A stretch of DNA of 64,000 bases from JBAJNN01 sp036881905 (GTDB lineage: Bacteria; Pseudomonadota; Alphaproteobacteria; Rhizobiales; Im1), in assembly GCA_036881905.1 (NCBI GenBank), contig JBAJNN010000006.1:18893-82892 (forward strand), read 5' to 3'. Shown here piece by piece: positions 36,108 to 46,219 of the stretch; the first letter of the stretch is position 1; every line of letters starts with the position of its first letter. The notes beneath the pieces were generated by a model. That model worked only from the letters and a program-made list of their open reading frames with translations. It was not told where the DNA came from and did not search any database. A program made the translations under genes and the position numbers.

Positions 36108-36886
36108 TGAACGCCACGGCGCCAACCCTGCCGGCAGGCTATCGGCTTATTGTTTTCGACGAGATCGATTCCACCAATAGAGAGGCGGCCCGTCTCGCCC
36201 AAGCCGGGGAGACCGGGCCAGTGTGGGTGTGGGCCAACGCGCAGACCAAGGGCCAGGGACGGGCGGATCATTCATGGGTTTCCGAACGGGGCAATCTCTA
36301 TGCGACGCTCATGACCGGCTTTTCGCGAGCAAGACCGACGGAGCTGGGCTTCGCCATGGCGCTGGCGCTTTATGATGCCGCGGCGCGATGCCTGCCGGAT
36401 CGCGCAAATGCCCCCTTGGCGCTCAAATGGCCGAACGACCTTCTTGTCGATGGCACCAAAACAGCCGGGATATTGCTTGAGACTGTCGGCAGGCGCGAAA
36501 ATGACGGGGTAGTGCTCGTGGCGGCAGGCTTTGGTCTTAACGTCACACGAAAGCCGGCCATCGCCGGTTGTCGCCTGGCCTGTCTCGCCGATTTCGGCGC
36601 GAAGGCCGGTGTGGCCGATGCTCTCGACTATCTCGCCGCTTCGGTCGAAACCTGGCTGACGCGGTGGGATAATGGCCGCGGCTTTGCCGCAATCCGGCAA
36701 AGCTGGCTGGCCCGCGCCCATGGTCTGGGCCGGCCGATGACGGTTAGAACCGGGCAACGGCGACAGGAAGGCGTATTCGAGGATCTGGCCCCTGACGGGG
36801 CGTTGCTCTTACGTCTGGGCAACGGTCGGCTAAAACGCATTTTGGCCGGAGATATAGCCATACCGGATCGCAATAACGGGCCGTAA
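36107..36886 (+). CDS. birA: Biotin--[acetyl-CoA-carboxylase] ligase
   Basis: Attaches biotin to the carboxyl-carrier protein. Seen in 259 residues: FDEIDSTNREAARLA, the biotinyl-AMP loop TKGQGRADHSWVSERGNLY, LKWPNDLLVDGTKTAGILLE and GFGLNV. It has no N-terminal DNA-binding domain, so it is a monofunctional ligase. The ATG at 36107 is the natural family start and sits exactly at the end of a dispersed repeat. The frame is open through the repeat to 36002, but translation there is unlikely. Confidence 0.94.
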   Translation: MNATAPTLPAGYRLIVFDEIDSTNREAARLAQAGETGPVWVWANAQTKGQGRADHSWVSERGNLYATLMTGFSRARPTELGFAMALALYDAAARCLPDRANAPLALKWPNDLLVDGTKTAGILLETVGRRENDGVVLVAAGFGLNVTRKPAIAGCRLACLADFGAKAGVADALDYLAASVETWLTRWDNGRGFAAIRQSWLARAHGLGRPMTVRTGQRRQEGVFEDLAPDGALLLRLGNGRLKRILAGDIAIPDRNNGP

Positions 36887-36887
36887 T

Positions 36888-38612
36888 ATGAGACGTTGGA
36901 CGCAGGCGGGGCGACATGACGGGCCAATGACGAGCCAAGACTTGCAAAACAAGACCGGCGAGCTGGTGTTTCTCTCGCTTGGCGGGATCGGTGAGATCGG
37001 CATGAATTGCTCGCTCTATGGGCTCGGTCCCGCCGGAGACCGGCGCTGGCTGATGGTCGATCTCGGCATGACCTTCGCCGGAGAGCATGAACCGGGAATC
37101 GATGTCATTCTGCCCGATATATCCTTCATCGAGGGCGAGCGTTACCGGCTCTTGGGGCTGGTCGCGACCCATGCTCATGAGGATCATATCGGGGCCATTG
37201 CCCATTTATGGCCGCGGCTGCGGGCGCCGATCTACGCCACGAAATTTGCCGCGAGCCTGCTCGCGCATAAGCTGGACGAAGCCGGAATCGAGGGCGAGGT
37301 TCCGCTTCGCGTCATCCCCGGGGGCCATCGCTTTACGCTGGAGTGCTTCGATATTGAACTGGTCGGCGTCAACCACTCGACGCCTGAATCCAATGCCGTG
37401 ATCATTCGCACGCCCCTCGGCACCGTTGTGCATAGCGGCGATTGGAGGATTGATCGTAGGCCCATGCTTGCGGCCGCCACCGATGAAACCCGCCTGCGCT
37501 GCATCGGGCGCGAGGGCTGCCTTGCCCTGGTCTGCGATTCCACCAATGCCATGTCGGAGGGCGACTCGCCGGGCGAGCGCGATGTCGCCGAGACGTTGGC
37601 GAAGCTTATCCATGACGCCGAAAGACGGGTGGTCATCACCTCGTTTGCTTCCAATGTCGCGAGGCTGAACGCGGTCGAACGGGCGGCAAGGACCTCCGGT
37701 CGCCGCATCGTCACGGCCGGACGCTCCATGCGCCGGGTCATCGAGGCCGCCCATCGCTGCGGTTATCTGAAGGATATGGCCGCTTTCCTGCCGGAAGAGG
37801 CTTTCGCGGATCTACCGCCAGAACAGGTGGTGTGCCTGTGCACCGGCAGTCAGGGCGAACCCCGTGCCGCCATGGCGCGCATTGCCGATAACAGCCACCC
37901 GCTGATTGCTCTCGACGAGGGCGATCTGGTCATTTTTTCGTCCAAAACGATCCCCGGCAATGAACGAGCCGTCATTGCCATTGAAAATCGGCTGGCCCGG
38001 CGCGGTATTGATGTCGTCACGGAACATGACGCGCTTGTCCATGTCACCGGCCATCCGCGCCGCGAAGATCTGAAGCAATTCTATCGCTGGGTAAGGCCTC
38101 GATATGTGGTGCCAATCCACGGCGAGGCCCGCCACATTATGGCCCATGCCGGTCTTGCCCGCGATGCGGGGCTTGCCGCCCTGCCGCTTGCCGGCAATGG
38201 CCGGATGCTGCGTCTCGCCCCGGGAAAGCCTGAAATTATCGACGAAGTGCCACATGGCCGCCTCATGGTCGATGGCCAGGTGATCACTCGGCAAGAGGGT
38301 GCGGCGATGCGGACACGGCGCAAACTGTCATGGGCCGGCATGATTGTGGTGTCTCTCGTCATCGACGCTCATGGCGAGCGTGTCGGCGCGCCGCAAATCA
38401 TCATGGCGGGCATTGCGCATGAAACGGCCACCGCTACGCCGACAGAGGCGATCATACATGATCTTATCGAAGACACGTTCACCAAGTTGGCACCAACACA
38501 GCGTTGCGACACCGGTCACATGGGTGAAGCGCTGCGCCGCTCCATCCGCCGCGCAATGCTCATCCACTGGGGCAAAAAACCGCTCTGTCGGGTGATCATT
38601 CATCGTAACTGA
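36888..38612 (+). CDS. rnj: Ribonuclease J
   Basis: Metallo-beta-lactamase/beta-CASP nuclease with endo- and 5'-exonuclease activity in RNA turnover. Seen in 574 residues: SLGGIGEIGMNCSLYGLG, the metal motif THAHEDHIGA, HSGDWRID, CDSTNAMSEGDSPGER, CTGSQGEPRAAMARIA, and VHVTGHPRREDLKQFY. The start one base after the birA stop is used; an ATG at 36927 (MTSQDLQNK) is also possible. The pantothenate kinase gene coaX usually found between birA and rnj is absent. Confidence 0.95.
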   Translation: MRRWTQAGRHDGPMTSQDLQNKTGELVFLSLGGIGEIGMNCSLYGLGPAGDRRWLMVDLGMTFAGEHEPGIDVILPDISFIEGERYRLLGLVATHAHEDHIGAIAHLWPRLRAPIYATKFAASLLAHKLDEAGIEGEVPLRVIPGGHRFTLECFDIELVGVNHSTPESNAVIIRTPLGTVVHSGDWRIDRRPMLAAATDETRLRCIGREGCLALVCDSTNAMSEGDSPGERDVAETLAKLIHDAERRVVITSFASNVARLNAVERAARTSGRRIVTAGRSMRRVIEAAHRCGYLKDMAAFLPEEAFADLPPEQVVCLCTGSQGEPRAAMARIADNSHPLIALDEGDLVIFSSKTIPGNERAVIAIENRLARRGIDVVTEHDALVHVTGHPRREDLKQFYRWVRPRYVVPIHGEARHIMAHAGLARDAGLAALPLAGNGRMLRLAPGKPEIIDEVPHGRLMVDGQVITRQEGAAMRTRRKLSWAGMIVVSLVIDAHGERVGAPQIIMAGIAHETATATPTEAIIHDLIEDTFTKLAPTQRCDTGHMGEALRRSIRRAMLIHWGKKPLCRVIIHRN

Positions 38613-38736
38613 CGGCCCGAAATGGCCTGCGCATTGCATTGCCCATGGCAACCGAAACGCCAGAGATTCCCTTTGTGGATGCGCTTTTCGGCCGGATCTG
38701 CTATAGGTTTCCGATCGGCAACGAGCGGTATCGACC

Positions 38737-40986
38737 ATGGGCCAATCCGTAATCTCCCGAGACGGCAAGGGCATTGAATCCGTCACATTGCGCCAAGCGC
38801 TGGAAGAGCGCTATCTCGCCTATGCATTATCCACCATCACGGCAAGGGCGTTGCCCGATGTGCGCGACGGTCTCAAGCCGGTTCACCGCCGCCTGATCCA
38901 TGCCATGCGCCAACTCAAACTCGACCCGGATTCGAGGTTCAAGAAATGCGCTCGCGTGGTCGGCGACGTCATTGGTCGCTATCATCCACATGGCGATCAG
39001 GCGGTCTACGACGCTCTGGTGCGCCTTGCCCAGGATTTCGCCGTGCGTTACCCGCTGATTGAGGGGCAGGGCAATTTCGGCAATATCGACGGCGATAACG
39101 CCGCGGCCATGCGCTACACCGAATCGCGGCTGACCGAGGTCGCCCAACTGCTGCTTGACAGCATCGATGAAAATACGGTCGATTTTCGCGACACTTACGA
39201 TGGCGAGGATCGCGAGCCGGTGGCTTTGCCGGGCGCATTTCCCAATTTGCTCGCCAACGGGTCATCCGGCATCGCCGTCGGCATGGCGACCTCGATACCG
39301 CCTCATAACGCCCATGAGTTGTGCAGCGCCGCGCTCCATCTCATAAAACACCCCGATGCGGGATCGGACAAACTCGTCGAGTTCGTGCCCGGCCCCGATT
39401 TCCCGACCGGGGGGGTGATTGTCGATGGGCGCGAGAACATCCTCGAAGCCTACAGGACCGGGCGCGGCGGATTTCGCCTTCGCGCGCATTGGCGAGGCGA
39501 AGAGCTCAAGCACGGCGCCTGGCGGATTATCGTGACCGAGATTCCCTATCAGCTGCAAAAGGGGCGGTTGGTGGAAAGAATCGCGCAATTGCTGCAACAG
39601 CGGAAATTGCCGCTTTTAGGCAATGTCTACGATGAATCGGCGGAAGATACCCGTCTGGTCCTGGAGCCGCGCAGCCGGACGGTCGATCCGGTCCTGCTGA
39701 TGGAGCAGATGTTCAAGGCCACCGATCTGGAAACGCGCATATCGCTCAACATGAATGTGCTGACGGGAGGGCGCATACCGCGGGTCTTGTCGCTCTCGGA
39801 GGCCCTCAAACACTGGCTTGCCCATCGCCGCGAGGTTTTGGCGCGCCGGTCGCGGTTTCGCCTCGACCGGATCGCCCATCGCCTCGAGGTGCTGGAGGGC
39901 TATCTTGCCGCCTATCTCAATCTCGATGCCGTTATCCGCATTATCCGCGAGGAGGATGAACCGAAGGGGCGATTGATTGCCGCTTTTGCGCTCAGCGCGG
40001 TTCAGGCCGAAGCGATTCTCAATATGCGTCTGCGCGGCTTACGCAAGCTGGAAGAAATGGAGATAAAAAACGAGCATGGCGCATTACGCGAACAACAAGG
40101 CGAGTTGCAGGCGCTGTTGGCGAGCGAGGACCGGCAATGGCAACGCATCGCCGAGGAGATTCGCATTGTCAGAACGCGCTTCGGCAAGAATACCCGCCTT
40201 GGTCGCCGCCGCACTGCCTTCGCGCCAATGCCGGCAATCGATACCGATCTGCAAAAGGCGATGATCGAAAAAGAGTCGATCACCGTCGTGTGTTCGCAAA
40301 AGGGCTGGATTCGCGCGCTCAAGGGCCATCTGGACGATGTACACTCTGTCTCATTCAAGTCGGGCGACGGGCCCTGCTTCATGTTTCATGCCACAACGAC
40401 CGATACTCTTGTTATTTTCACATCCTCCGGCCGCGCCTTCACTCTCGGCGCCGATCGCCTGCCCAGCGGGCGCGGCCATGGCGAACCGCTGCGTCTGATG
40501 GCCGATATTGACCCCGGCGCCCATGCGATTGCGCTGTTCGTCCATTATCCGGGAACCAGGCGTCTGGTCGCGTCCTCCGACGGACGCGGCTTTATGGTTG
40601 CGGAAGAGGATCTGCTGGCCAATACCCGCAAAGGCCGGCTGGTGCTGAAGGTGAAGGAACCGGCGCGGGTCCGGCTATGCGTCGCCGTGCCCCAACAGGC
40701 GGATCATGTGGCCGTGGTCGGGGAAAATCGTAACCTTTTGATCTTTCCACTGGCGCAAATGGCGCAAATGGCCAGAGGGCGGGGGACCCGGCTGCAAAGT
40801 TACCGGCAGGGCGGCATCCGCGACATCAAAGCCTTCCGGCTGGAGGACGGTCTGAGCTGGGCCGACTCTTCGGGCCGAACCCGTAGAGTCAACGAACCGC
40901 ATGACTGGCTTGGCAAACGCGCCGGGACCGGCCGCGCATGCCCTAAGGGATTCCCGCGCACCAACCGTTTCGGGGACAATTCGTAG
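38737..40986 (+). CDS. parC: DNA topoisomerase IV subunit A
   Basis: Decatenating type II topoisomerase subunit (749 residues). Seen: YLAYALSTITARALPDVRDG, the segment VVGDVIGRYHPHGDQAVYDAL, catalytic Tyr in AAAMRYTESRLT, LANGSSGIAVGMATSIPPHN, and a C-terminal beta-propeller without the GyrA box, which with the length favours ParC over GyrA. It is separated from rnj by 124 bases. Confidence 0.95.
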   Translation: MGQSVISRDGKGIESVTLRQALEERYLAYALSTITARALPDVRDGLKPVHRRLIHAMRQLKLDPDSRFKKCARVVGDVIGRYHPHGDQAVYDALVRLAQDFAVRYPLIEGQGNFGNIDGDNAAAMRYTESRLTEVAQLLLDSIDENTVDFRDTYDGEDREPVALPGAFPNLLANGSSGIAVGMATSIPPHNAHELCSAALHLIKHPDAGSDKLVEFVPGPDFPTGGVIVDGRENILEAYRTGRGGFRLRAHWRGEELKHGAWRIIVTEIPYQLQKGRLVERIAQLLQQRKLPLLGNVYDESAEDTRLVLEPRSRTVDPVLLMEQMFKATDLETRISLNMNVLTGGRIPRVLSLSEALKHWLAHRREVLARRSRFRLDRIAHRLEVLEGYLAAYLNLDAVIRIIREEDEPKGRLIAAFALSAVQAEAILNMRLRGLRKLEEMEIKNEHGALREQQGELQALLASEDRQWQRIAEEIRIVRTRFGKNTRLGRRRTAFAPMPAIDTDLQKAMIEKESITVVCSQKGWIRALKGHLDDVHSVSFKSGDGPCFMFHATTTDTLVIFTSSGRAFTLGADRLPSGRGHGEPLRLMADIDPGAHAIALFVHYPGTRRLVASSDGRGFMVAEEDLLANTRKGRLVLKVKEPARVRLCVAVPQQADHVAVVGENRNLLIFPLAQMAQMARGRGTRLQSYRQGGIRDIKAFRLEDGLSWADSSGRTRRVNEPHDWLGKRAGTGRACPKGFPRTNRFGDNS

Positions 40987-41019
40987 CGCAAGACAGGCGA
41001 TATGACCGCCGCTTTCCCG

Positions 41020-41775
41020 TCACTCCATCAGCGTCCAGCCGGCTTCGGTAAGATGTTCCTGCGGCAGAAAACGGCGCTTGTAATCCATTTTGCCCGAGCC
41101 AGACACCCAATATCCCAGATACAAATAGGCCAGTCCCATTTTTTTCGCGCGCGTGATGTGTTCGAGAATGACATAGGTGCCGAGGCTGCGATGCGTCCGA
41201 TCGGGGTCGAAAAAGGAATAGATCATGGACAACCCGTCCGTGAGACGATCCGTCAGGGCCACCGCGGCCAGCCCGTCCTTGGCCGGTCCCGGTGGTCCCG
41301 ACTGGGCAAGCGAAATATCCGGCGCGTAGCGATATTCGACCAACGCGGTCTCGACATGAGAATCCTCGACCATGGAAGCATAATCGCCCATGCTCATATC
41401 GGCCATGCCGCCGTTATTGTGACGAGTCTCGACATAGCGCCGGAACAGCGAATATTGCTCGCTCGTCGCGCGCGGTGGACATAGACGGGCGGCAATATCC
41501 CCGTTGGTCTTCCATACGCGCCGAAAGCCGCGGGTCAGGCGAAAGCGATCGACCGGCACTCTGACCGACACGCAGGCCTTGCACCGCTTACAGGCGGGAC
41601 GGTAAACGACATTCTGGCTGCGCCGGAACCCGGCATGGGTGAGCATCTCATTGAGGTGGCGCGCATCATTCTCATGCAATGGCGCGAAGAGCTTGCGTTC
41701 GAAACGGCCGGGCAGATACGGGCATGGTGACGGCGCCGTGATGTAAAGTTTTCGCAATGCCCTGTCTTCATACAT
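41020..41775 (-). CDS. bpt: Aspartate/glutamate leucyltransferase (Bpt type)
   Basis: Transfers leucine from Leu-tRNA to N-terminal Asp or Glu, marking proteins for ClpS-ClpAP degradation. Seen in 251 residues: CPYLPGRFERKLFAPL, a cysteine cluster PACKRCKACVSVRVPVDRF, SMIYSFFDPDRTHRSLGTY, and YLGYWVSGSGKMDYKRRF. It converges on parC (33-base gap) and lies after the SLC13 permease gene on the same strand. Confidence 0.93.
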   Translation of the reverse strand: MYEDRALRKLYITAPSPCPYLPGRFERKLFAPLHENDARHLNEMLTHAGFRRSQNVVYRPACKRCKACVSVRVPVDRFRLTRGFRRVWKTNGDIAARLCPPRATSEQYSLFRRYVETRHNNGGMADMSMGDYASMVEDSHVETALVEYRYAPDISLAQSGPPGPAKDGLAAVALTDRLTDGLSMIYSFFDPDRTHRSLGTYVILEHITRAKKMGLAYLYLGYWVSGSGKMDYKRRFLPQEHLTEAGWTLME

Positions 41776-41808
41776 GATCGGACCTCTTTGCGACCATCAA
41801 CGCCCCGG

Positions 41809-43677
41809 TTACGCCAACCCATAATACCATGGAGCGAACACCGAGAAGGTCAACCATATCAGCAGGACCAGCGGAACGCCGGCGCGCAGAAAATCGGAGA
41901 ATCGATAATGGCCGGGTCCCATGACCAGAAGATTCGTCTGATACCCTATCGGCGTGGCGAAACAGCAATTAGCGGCAAAAATGACGGCGTAAACGAAAGG
42001 ATGGGGATCGACATTGGCTGTTCTGGCCACGCCGATGGCGATTGGCGTGAACAGCAGTGCGGTTGCCTGATTCGACAACAGATTGGTCAGGATGGCAATG
42101 AGCAGAAACAGGGCGGACAGGACAACGCTCACCCCCGCGCCGTCGAACGTGGTAACGACGTGATGGGCAAGGAAATACGCGCCCGATGTTTTTTCCAGCG
42201 CCAGCGCCATGGCCGCTCCGGCCGCGATCAACATATAGATGCGGAAATCGAAGGCCCGACAGGCCTGACGGACATTCATGCAGCCGGCCCCCACCATGAG
42301 AACCGAACCGGTGAGCGCGGCGACAACAATGGGCAAAACCCCACTCGCTGCGGCGCTCACGGTTGCCACAAAGATGGCGAGCGCGCGATTCGCCAGTCTG
42401 GCATCCGGCAATTCCGTCACCGAAGCTTCAAGCACCAGAATATCGTGATCGCGCCTGGAGCGATGCAGCCGGTCGCGCGACCCCATGATCAGCAGAACAT
42501 CGCCGGCCTCGACCAGGATCTTATCGAGGCGTGAGCGCAACATTCTGCTGCGCCTTTGGATTCCAAGAACGATGCAGCCGGTCTGGGCGCGAAACCCGGT
42601 CTGTTCGATGGCGCGCCCGATAAGGCGCGATCCGGGCGCCACCACGGCTTCAACCAGCACAATTTCACCGCTGCCCCGTTCCCGGGCGGACGGTTCCGCG
42701 TCTCCGTCATGACCGGTTCGAGCAGCGGTCAGGTCCGAGGCGAGAATGCTGTTTTTGGCCTTGAGCGCCTCGGCCAATACGCTGCGCGTGGCGGCAAGAA
42801 CGATCACATCGCCGGTTTGCAAGGTCACGTCTTCAAATGGCGGCAGATAGGCGTGTTCGCCACGCTGGATCAGGCGAATCGTCATCTCCTTGAGTGATGG
42901 GAACAGTCCGGAAATGGCTGCCTTCCCGTTGAGAGGATGATCCGGCGCGATTTCGATCTGGACGATAAACTGCCTGCCGTCCCCGCCCTCGGCGATAGAT
43001 GAAATCATGCTTTGTCGCGCCCGCAACAGGCGCGGCGCAATGAGCAAGACATAAAGCCCTCCCACCGCAAACAGCACGATGCCGGGGATAAAGAAATCGA
43101 AAAAGCCGATCGAACCGAGACCGGAGCGCGCGGCGCTGTCCGCGACCAGAAGGTTGGTCGAAGACCCGATAACCGTGGTCATGCCGCCCAATATGGTCAG
43201 GAAACTTAAGGGAATGAGGATCTTGGAGGGGCTGAAGCGCAGCCGCAGGGTCAGTGTGGCGATGATCGGAATGAAGATTACGACAACCGGCGTATTGTTC
43301 ATGAAGGCGGAGATGGCGGCGGCCGTCAGCACAATGATGATGAAAGTCAGCCATGGATAGCGGGCGCCGAAACCGGTCAGTCGCCGGGTCGGGACCTCAA
43401 AAGCGCTGGTCTGATAAAGCCCCTGCCCGATGACCAGCAGGGCCATGATGGTGATCACCGCCGGATTGGCGAAACCGGATAAAAATTCATCTGGACGCAA
43501 AAGGACCTCGCCTTGCGCGTTCTTAAACGGCAGAAAATGGAAGAATACCATCAAGGCGGTGATCACACTCGTCGAGACCATCTCCAATGGCCAGCGTTCG
43601 GTGATATAGGCGACAATCGCAACGCCGATGAGCGCGAAAGTCACCCACATATGCAGGTCGAAGGCGGCGTCCGGCAT
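41809..43677 (-). CDS. SLC13/DASS family permease with two TrkA_C domains
   Basis: 622 residues: about six N-terminal membrane helices, a cytoplasmic block with two TrkA_C-like regulatory domains (about 235-320 and 335-420, the first with LTLQTGDVIVLAATR), then about six C-terminal helices. Both halves carry the DASS helical-hairpin signature around MNNTPVVVIFIPII and LLSNQATALLFTPIAI. Members move sulfate, dicarboxylates or other divalent anions with sodium; the substrate cannot be read from sequence. Confidence 0.9.
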   Translation of the reverse strand: MPDAAFDLHMWVTFALIGVAIVAYITERWPLEMVSTSVITALMVFFHFLPFKNAQGEVLLRPDEFLSGFANPAVITIMALLVIGQGLYQTSAFEVPTRRLTGFGARYPWLTFIIIVLTAAAISAFMNNTPVVVIFIPIIATLTLRLRFSPSKILIPLSFLTILGGMTTVIGSSTNLLVADSAARSGLGSIGFFDFFIPGIVLFAVGGLYVLLIAPRLLRARQSMISSIAEGGDGRQFIVQIEIAPDHPLNGKAAISGLFPSLKEMTIRLIQRGEHAYLPPFEDVTLQTGDVIVLAATRSVLAEALKAKNSILASDLTAARTGHDGDAEPSARERGSGEIVLVEAVVAPGSRLIGRAIEQTGFRAQTGCIVLGIQRRSRMLRSRLDKILVEAGDVLLIMGSRDRLHRSRRDHDILVLEASVTELPDARLANRALAIFVATVSAAASGVLPIVVAALTGSVLMVGAGCMNVRQACRAFDFRIYMLIAAGAAMALALEKTSGAYFLAHHVVTTFDGAGVSVVLSALFLLIAILTNLLSNQATALLFTPIAIGVARTANVDPHPFVYAVIFAANCCFATPIGYQTNLLVMGPGHYRFSDFLRAGVPLVLLIWLTFSVFAPWYYGLA

Positions 43678-43856
43678 GGAAATTTCGTCCTTTCAGGGCT
43701 TCCGCGAGACGCGTTGATCCTTGTTACGTGGACGTCACGGGGGACATGGCAAACCGGCTCACGATATATGAACAGGTTCAAAAACGCAAAAAGACCGCGT
43801 TCCGACAACAGGGGCGGAGACTTCTCGGATATTGAACGTCCTAAGTTGGCGCAGCA

Positions 43857-44597
43857 TTATCCAGCCCGGACGGCAAAAATCATGTAGTTGACGCCCAAAT
43901 CCTTGGAAAGGGCCCATTCATCGGATAAAGGCTTGTAGACGACGCCCATCATGTCATGGCGGACCAGCCCCCCTTGCGACACCAAGTCGCCAAGCTCTTC
44001 AGGGGTGATGAACTTCTCCCATCGATGCGTCCCGCGCGGCAACCAGCCCAGGACATATTCGGCGCCGATAATGGCCAAAGCAAAGGATTTCAGCGTCCGG
44101 TTGAGAGTGGAAAGGATCATGGCCCCGCCCGGACGAACCAGAAGGGCGCATTGGCGAATGAACGCCGCCGGTTGCGCGACATGCTCGACAACCTCAAGGC
44201 CCAGAACCACATCGAAAAATTCTCCGGCGTCGGCCAACTCCCGCGCCGTGGCGACCCGATAATCGACCTCGACGCCCGCTTCGCGAGCATGGAACATTGC
44301 AGTTTTGATCGTTTCCTCGGCCGGATCGACTCCGACCACCCGTGCCCCCAGCCTGGCAAGCGGTTCCGAGACCAGCCCGCCGCCGCACCCAATGTCGAGA
44401 ATGCGCAAACCCTCAAATGGTTTGAGCGCCGAACAATCACGCTTAAACCAGGCGCAAATTCGTTTACGAATATACTCTAAGCGAACCGGATTGAATTTGT
44501 GCAATACGGCGAATTGCCCTTTCGGGTCCCACCATTGCGCGGCAAGTGCGGAGAATTTTTCAATTTCTCCGGGATCAACCGTTGTCGTGAAAACCAT
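43857..44597 (-). CDS. ubiG: Ubiquinone biosynthesis O-methyltransferase
   Basis: SAM-dependent methyltransferase (246 residues) for both O-methylations of ubiquinone synthesis. Seen: FSALAAQWWDPKGQFAVLHK, SAM motif ILDIGCGGGLVSEPLARLGA, VGVDPAEETIKTA, and WLPRGTHRWEKFITPEEL. It is divergent from lysC, the standard arrangement in this class. Confidence 0.96.
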   Translation of the reverse strand: MVFTTTVDPGEIEKFSALAAQWWDPKGQFAVLHKFNPVRLEYIRKRICAWFKRDCSALKPFEGLRILDIGCGGGLVSEPLARLGARVVGVDPAEETIKTAMFHAREAGVEVDYRVATARELADAGEFFDVVLGLEVVEHVAQPAAFIRQCALLVRPGGAMILSTLNRTLKSFALAIIGAEYVLGWLPRGTHRWEKFITPEELGDLVSQGGLVRHDMMGVVYKPLSDEWALSKDLGVNYMIFAVRAG

Positions 44598-44667
44598 GGG
44601 CGGATTTTACCCTCTCGGGCTTGCCGACCGACAGTTGGTTACAATGATCGGTCCAGCTCCTTGTAAA

Positions 44668-44697
44668 TTGACTTTCGCTCATGCCGCTGAGTTTATA
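44668..44697 (+). promoter_or_regulatory. Candidate promoter for lysC
   Basis: TTGACT and TTTATA are separated by 18 bases in the ubiG-lysC divergent gap, about 175 bases before the lysC ATG. A small hairpin (CCCGAT, 5-base loop, ATCGGG) lies near 44804-44820 in the presumed leader. Prediction only. Confidence 0.4.
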
Positions 44698-44872
44698 TGA
44701 TCTGGTCGTCATAACCAATCCCGACCATAAGCGTTCAGGGGAAAATATCACTGTCAGGCCGCAATAACCCTGGGAGTCCTGTTCTCAGCGATGCGATCTT
44801 CTCCCGATCCGCAATCGGGGTGGATTATCGGGAATTAACCGCGATCAACACATAAGGCAAGAGATTTGGGTC

Positions 44873-46135
44873 ATGGGCCGTCTGGTCATGAAATTCGGTG
44901 GAACGTCTTTGAGCGATATCGAGCGCATCCGTCAGGTGGCGCGTCACATTGTCCGCGAGGTCGAATCCGGCGAGGAGGTCGCGGTTGTGGTCTCGGCAAT
45001 GGCCGGAGAGACCGACGCCCTGGTCGCAAAGACGCGCGAGGCGTCCCCGTTGCATGACGCCCGCGAATACGATGTCGTGGTCGCCTCCGGCGAGCAGATC
45101 AGCGCCGGGCTTCTCGCCATTGTTCTCCAAGACATGGGCGTTAACGCGCGCTCCTGGCAGGGTTGGCAGATTCCACTCCTTACCGATGGCGCGCATGGCG
45201 CCGCGCGCATCGAAAATATTGCGGCCGGCGCTATTGCCGAAAGGCTCAGCCGAAGACAGGTTGCCATTGTGACCGGATTTCAGGGGATCGGTCCCGACAA
45301 CCGCATCACCACCTTGGGCCGGGGCGGCTCCGATACCAGCGCTGTGGCCCTAGCGGCGGCTCTTGATGCACACTGTGATATTTATACCGATGTTGACGGG
45401 ATTTATACCTCCGACCCACGCATCGTTGCAAAGGCTCGTAAGATTGATAGAATCAGCTATGAAGAGATGCTTGAATTCGCATCGCTTGGCGCCAGGGTTC
45501 TGCAAACTCGCTCGGTCGTCCTGGCGATGGCTTACCGGGTTCGGCTTCGGGTCAGGTCGAGCTTTGAGCCTTTCGATGCCCCCGATCAGCACGCGACAGG
45601 CGGCGAACGGCTGGGAACGCTCTTATGCAACGAGGATAAAATCGTGGAAAAACAGCTCGTCACGGGTATAACCCATTCCAGGGATGAGGCCAAGGTTACC
45701 CTCTTTAGCGTTCCGGACCGGCCGGGGGTCTCAAGCAGCATCTTCAGCCCGCTTGCCGAAGCCGGTATCGATGTTGACATGATCGTGCAGAACATATCGG
45801 AGGATGGCGAGCGGGCCAATGTGACCTTCACCTTGCGTGAATCCGCCCTTGCCCAAGCCTTGCGGGTCATTGAACGTCGAAAAACTCAAATCGGCTTTGA
45901 GCGCGCGATCGGCGCCGGTGATGTCGCCAAAATATCGGTGGTCGGCCTCGGCATGCACTCTCACGCCGGGGTGGCGGCCCGCATGTTCGCAATTCTCGCC
46001 GGGAAAAACATCAATATCCTGGCCATTACAACATCGGAAATTAAAATATCGGTCCTGATTGATGCCGCCTATACCGAACTTGCCGTGCGGACACTGCACA
46101 GCGCATACGGGCTGGACCGGGAAGAACGGGTCTAA
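44873..46135 (+). CDS. lysC: Aspartate kinase
   Basis: First step of the aspartate pathway (lysine, methionine, threonine, diaminopimelate). Seen in 420 residues: LVMKFGGTSLSDIERI, TLGRGGSDTSAVALAAAL, DVDGIYTSDPRIV, and two C-terminal ACT domains (about 270-340 and 350-415) for feedback control. It begins a rightward group with ptsP. Confidence 0.97.
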   Translation: MGRLVMKFGGTSLSDIERIRQVARHIVREVESGEEVAVVVSAMAGETDALVAKTREASPLHDAREYDVVVASGEQISAGLLAIVLQDMGVNARSWQGWQIPLLTDGAHGAARIENIAAGAIAERLSRRQVAIVTGFQGIGPDNRITTLGRGGSDTSAVALAAALDAHCDIYTDVDGIYTSDPRIVAKARKIDRISYEEMLEFASLGARVLQTRSVVLAMAYRVRLRVRSSFEPFDAPDQHATGGERLGTLLCNEDKIVEKQLVTGITHSRDEAKVTLFSVPDRPGVSSSIFSPLAEAGIDVDMIVQNISEDGERANVTFTLRESALAQALRVIERRKTQIGFERAIGAGDVAKISVVGLGMHSHAGVAARMFAILAGKNINILAITTSEIKISVLIDAAYTELAVRTLHSAYGLDREERV

Positions 46136-46219
46136 AATGTCGGGGAAGAGAACCGGTTCCATGGCAAGGCAAAGGCGTAGACGAGAATCGCTCATACGTT
46201 CGGCCGTGGAGCCTCCGGG

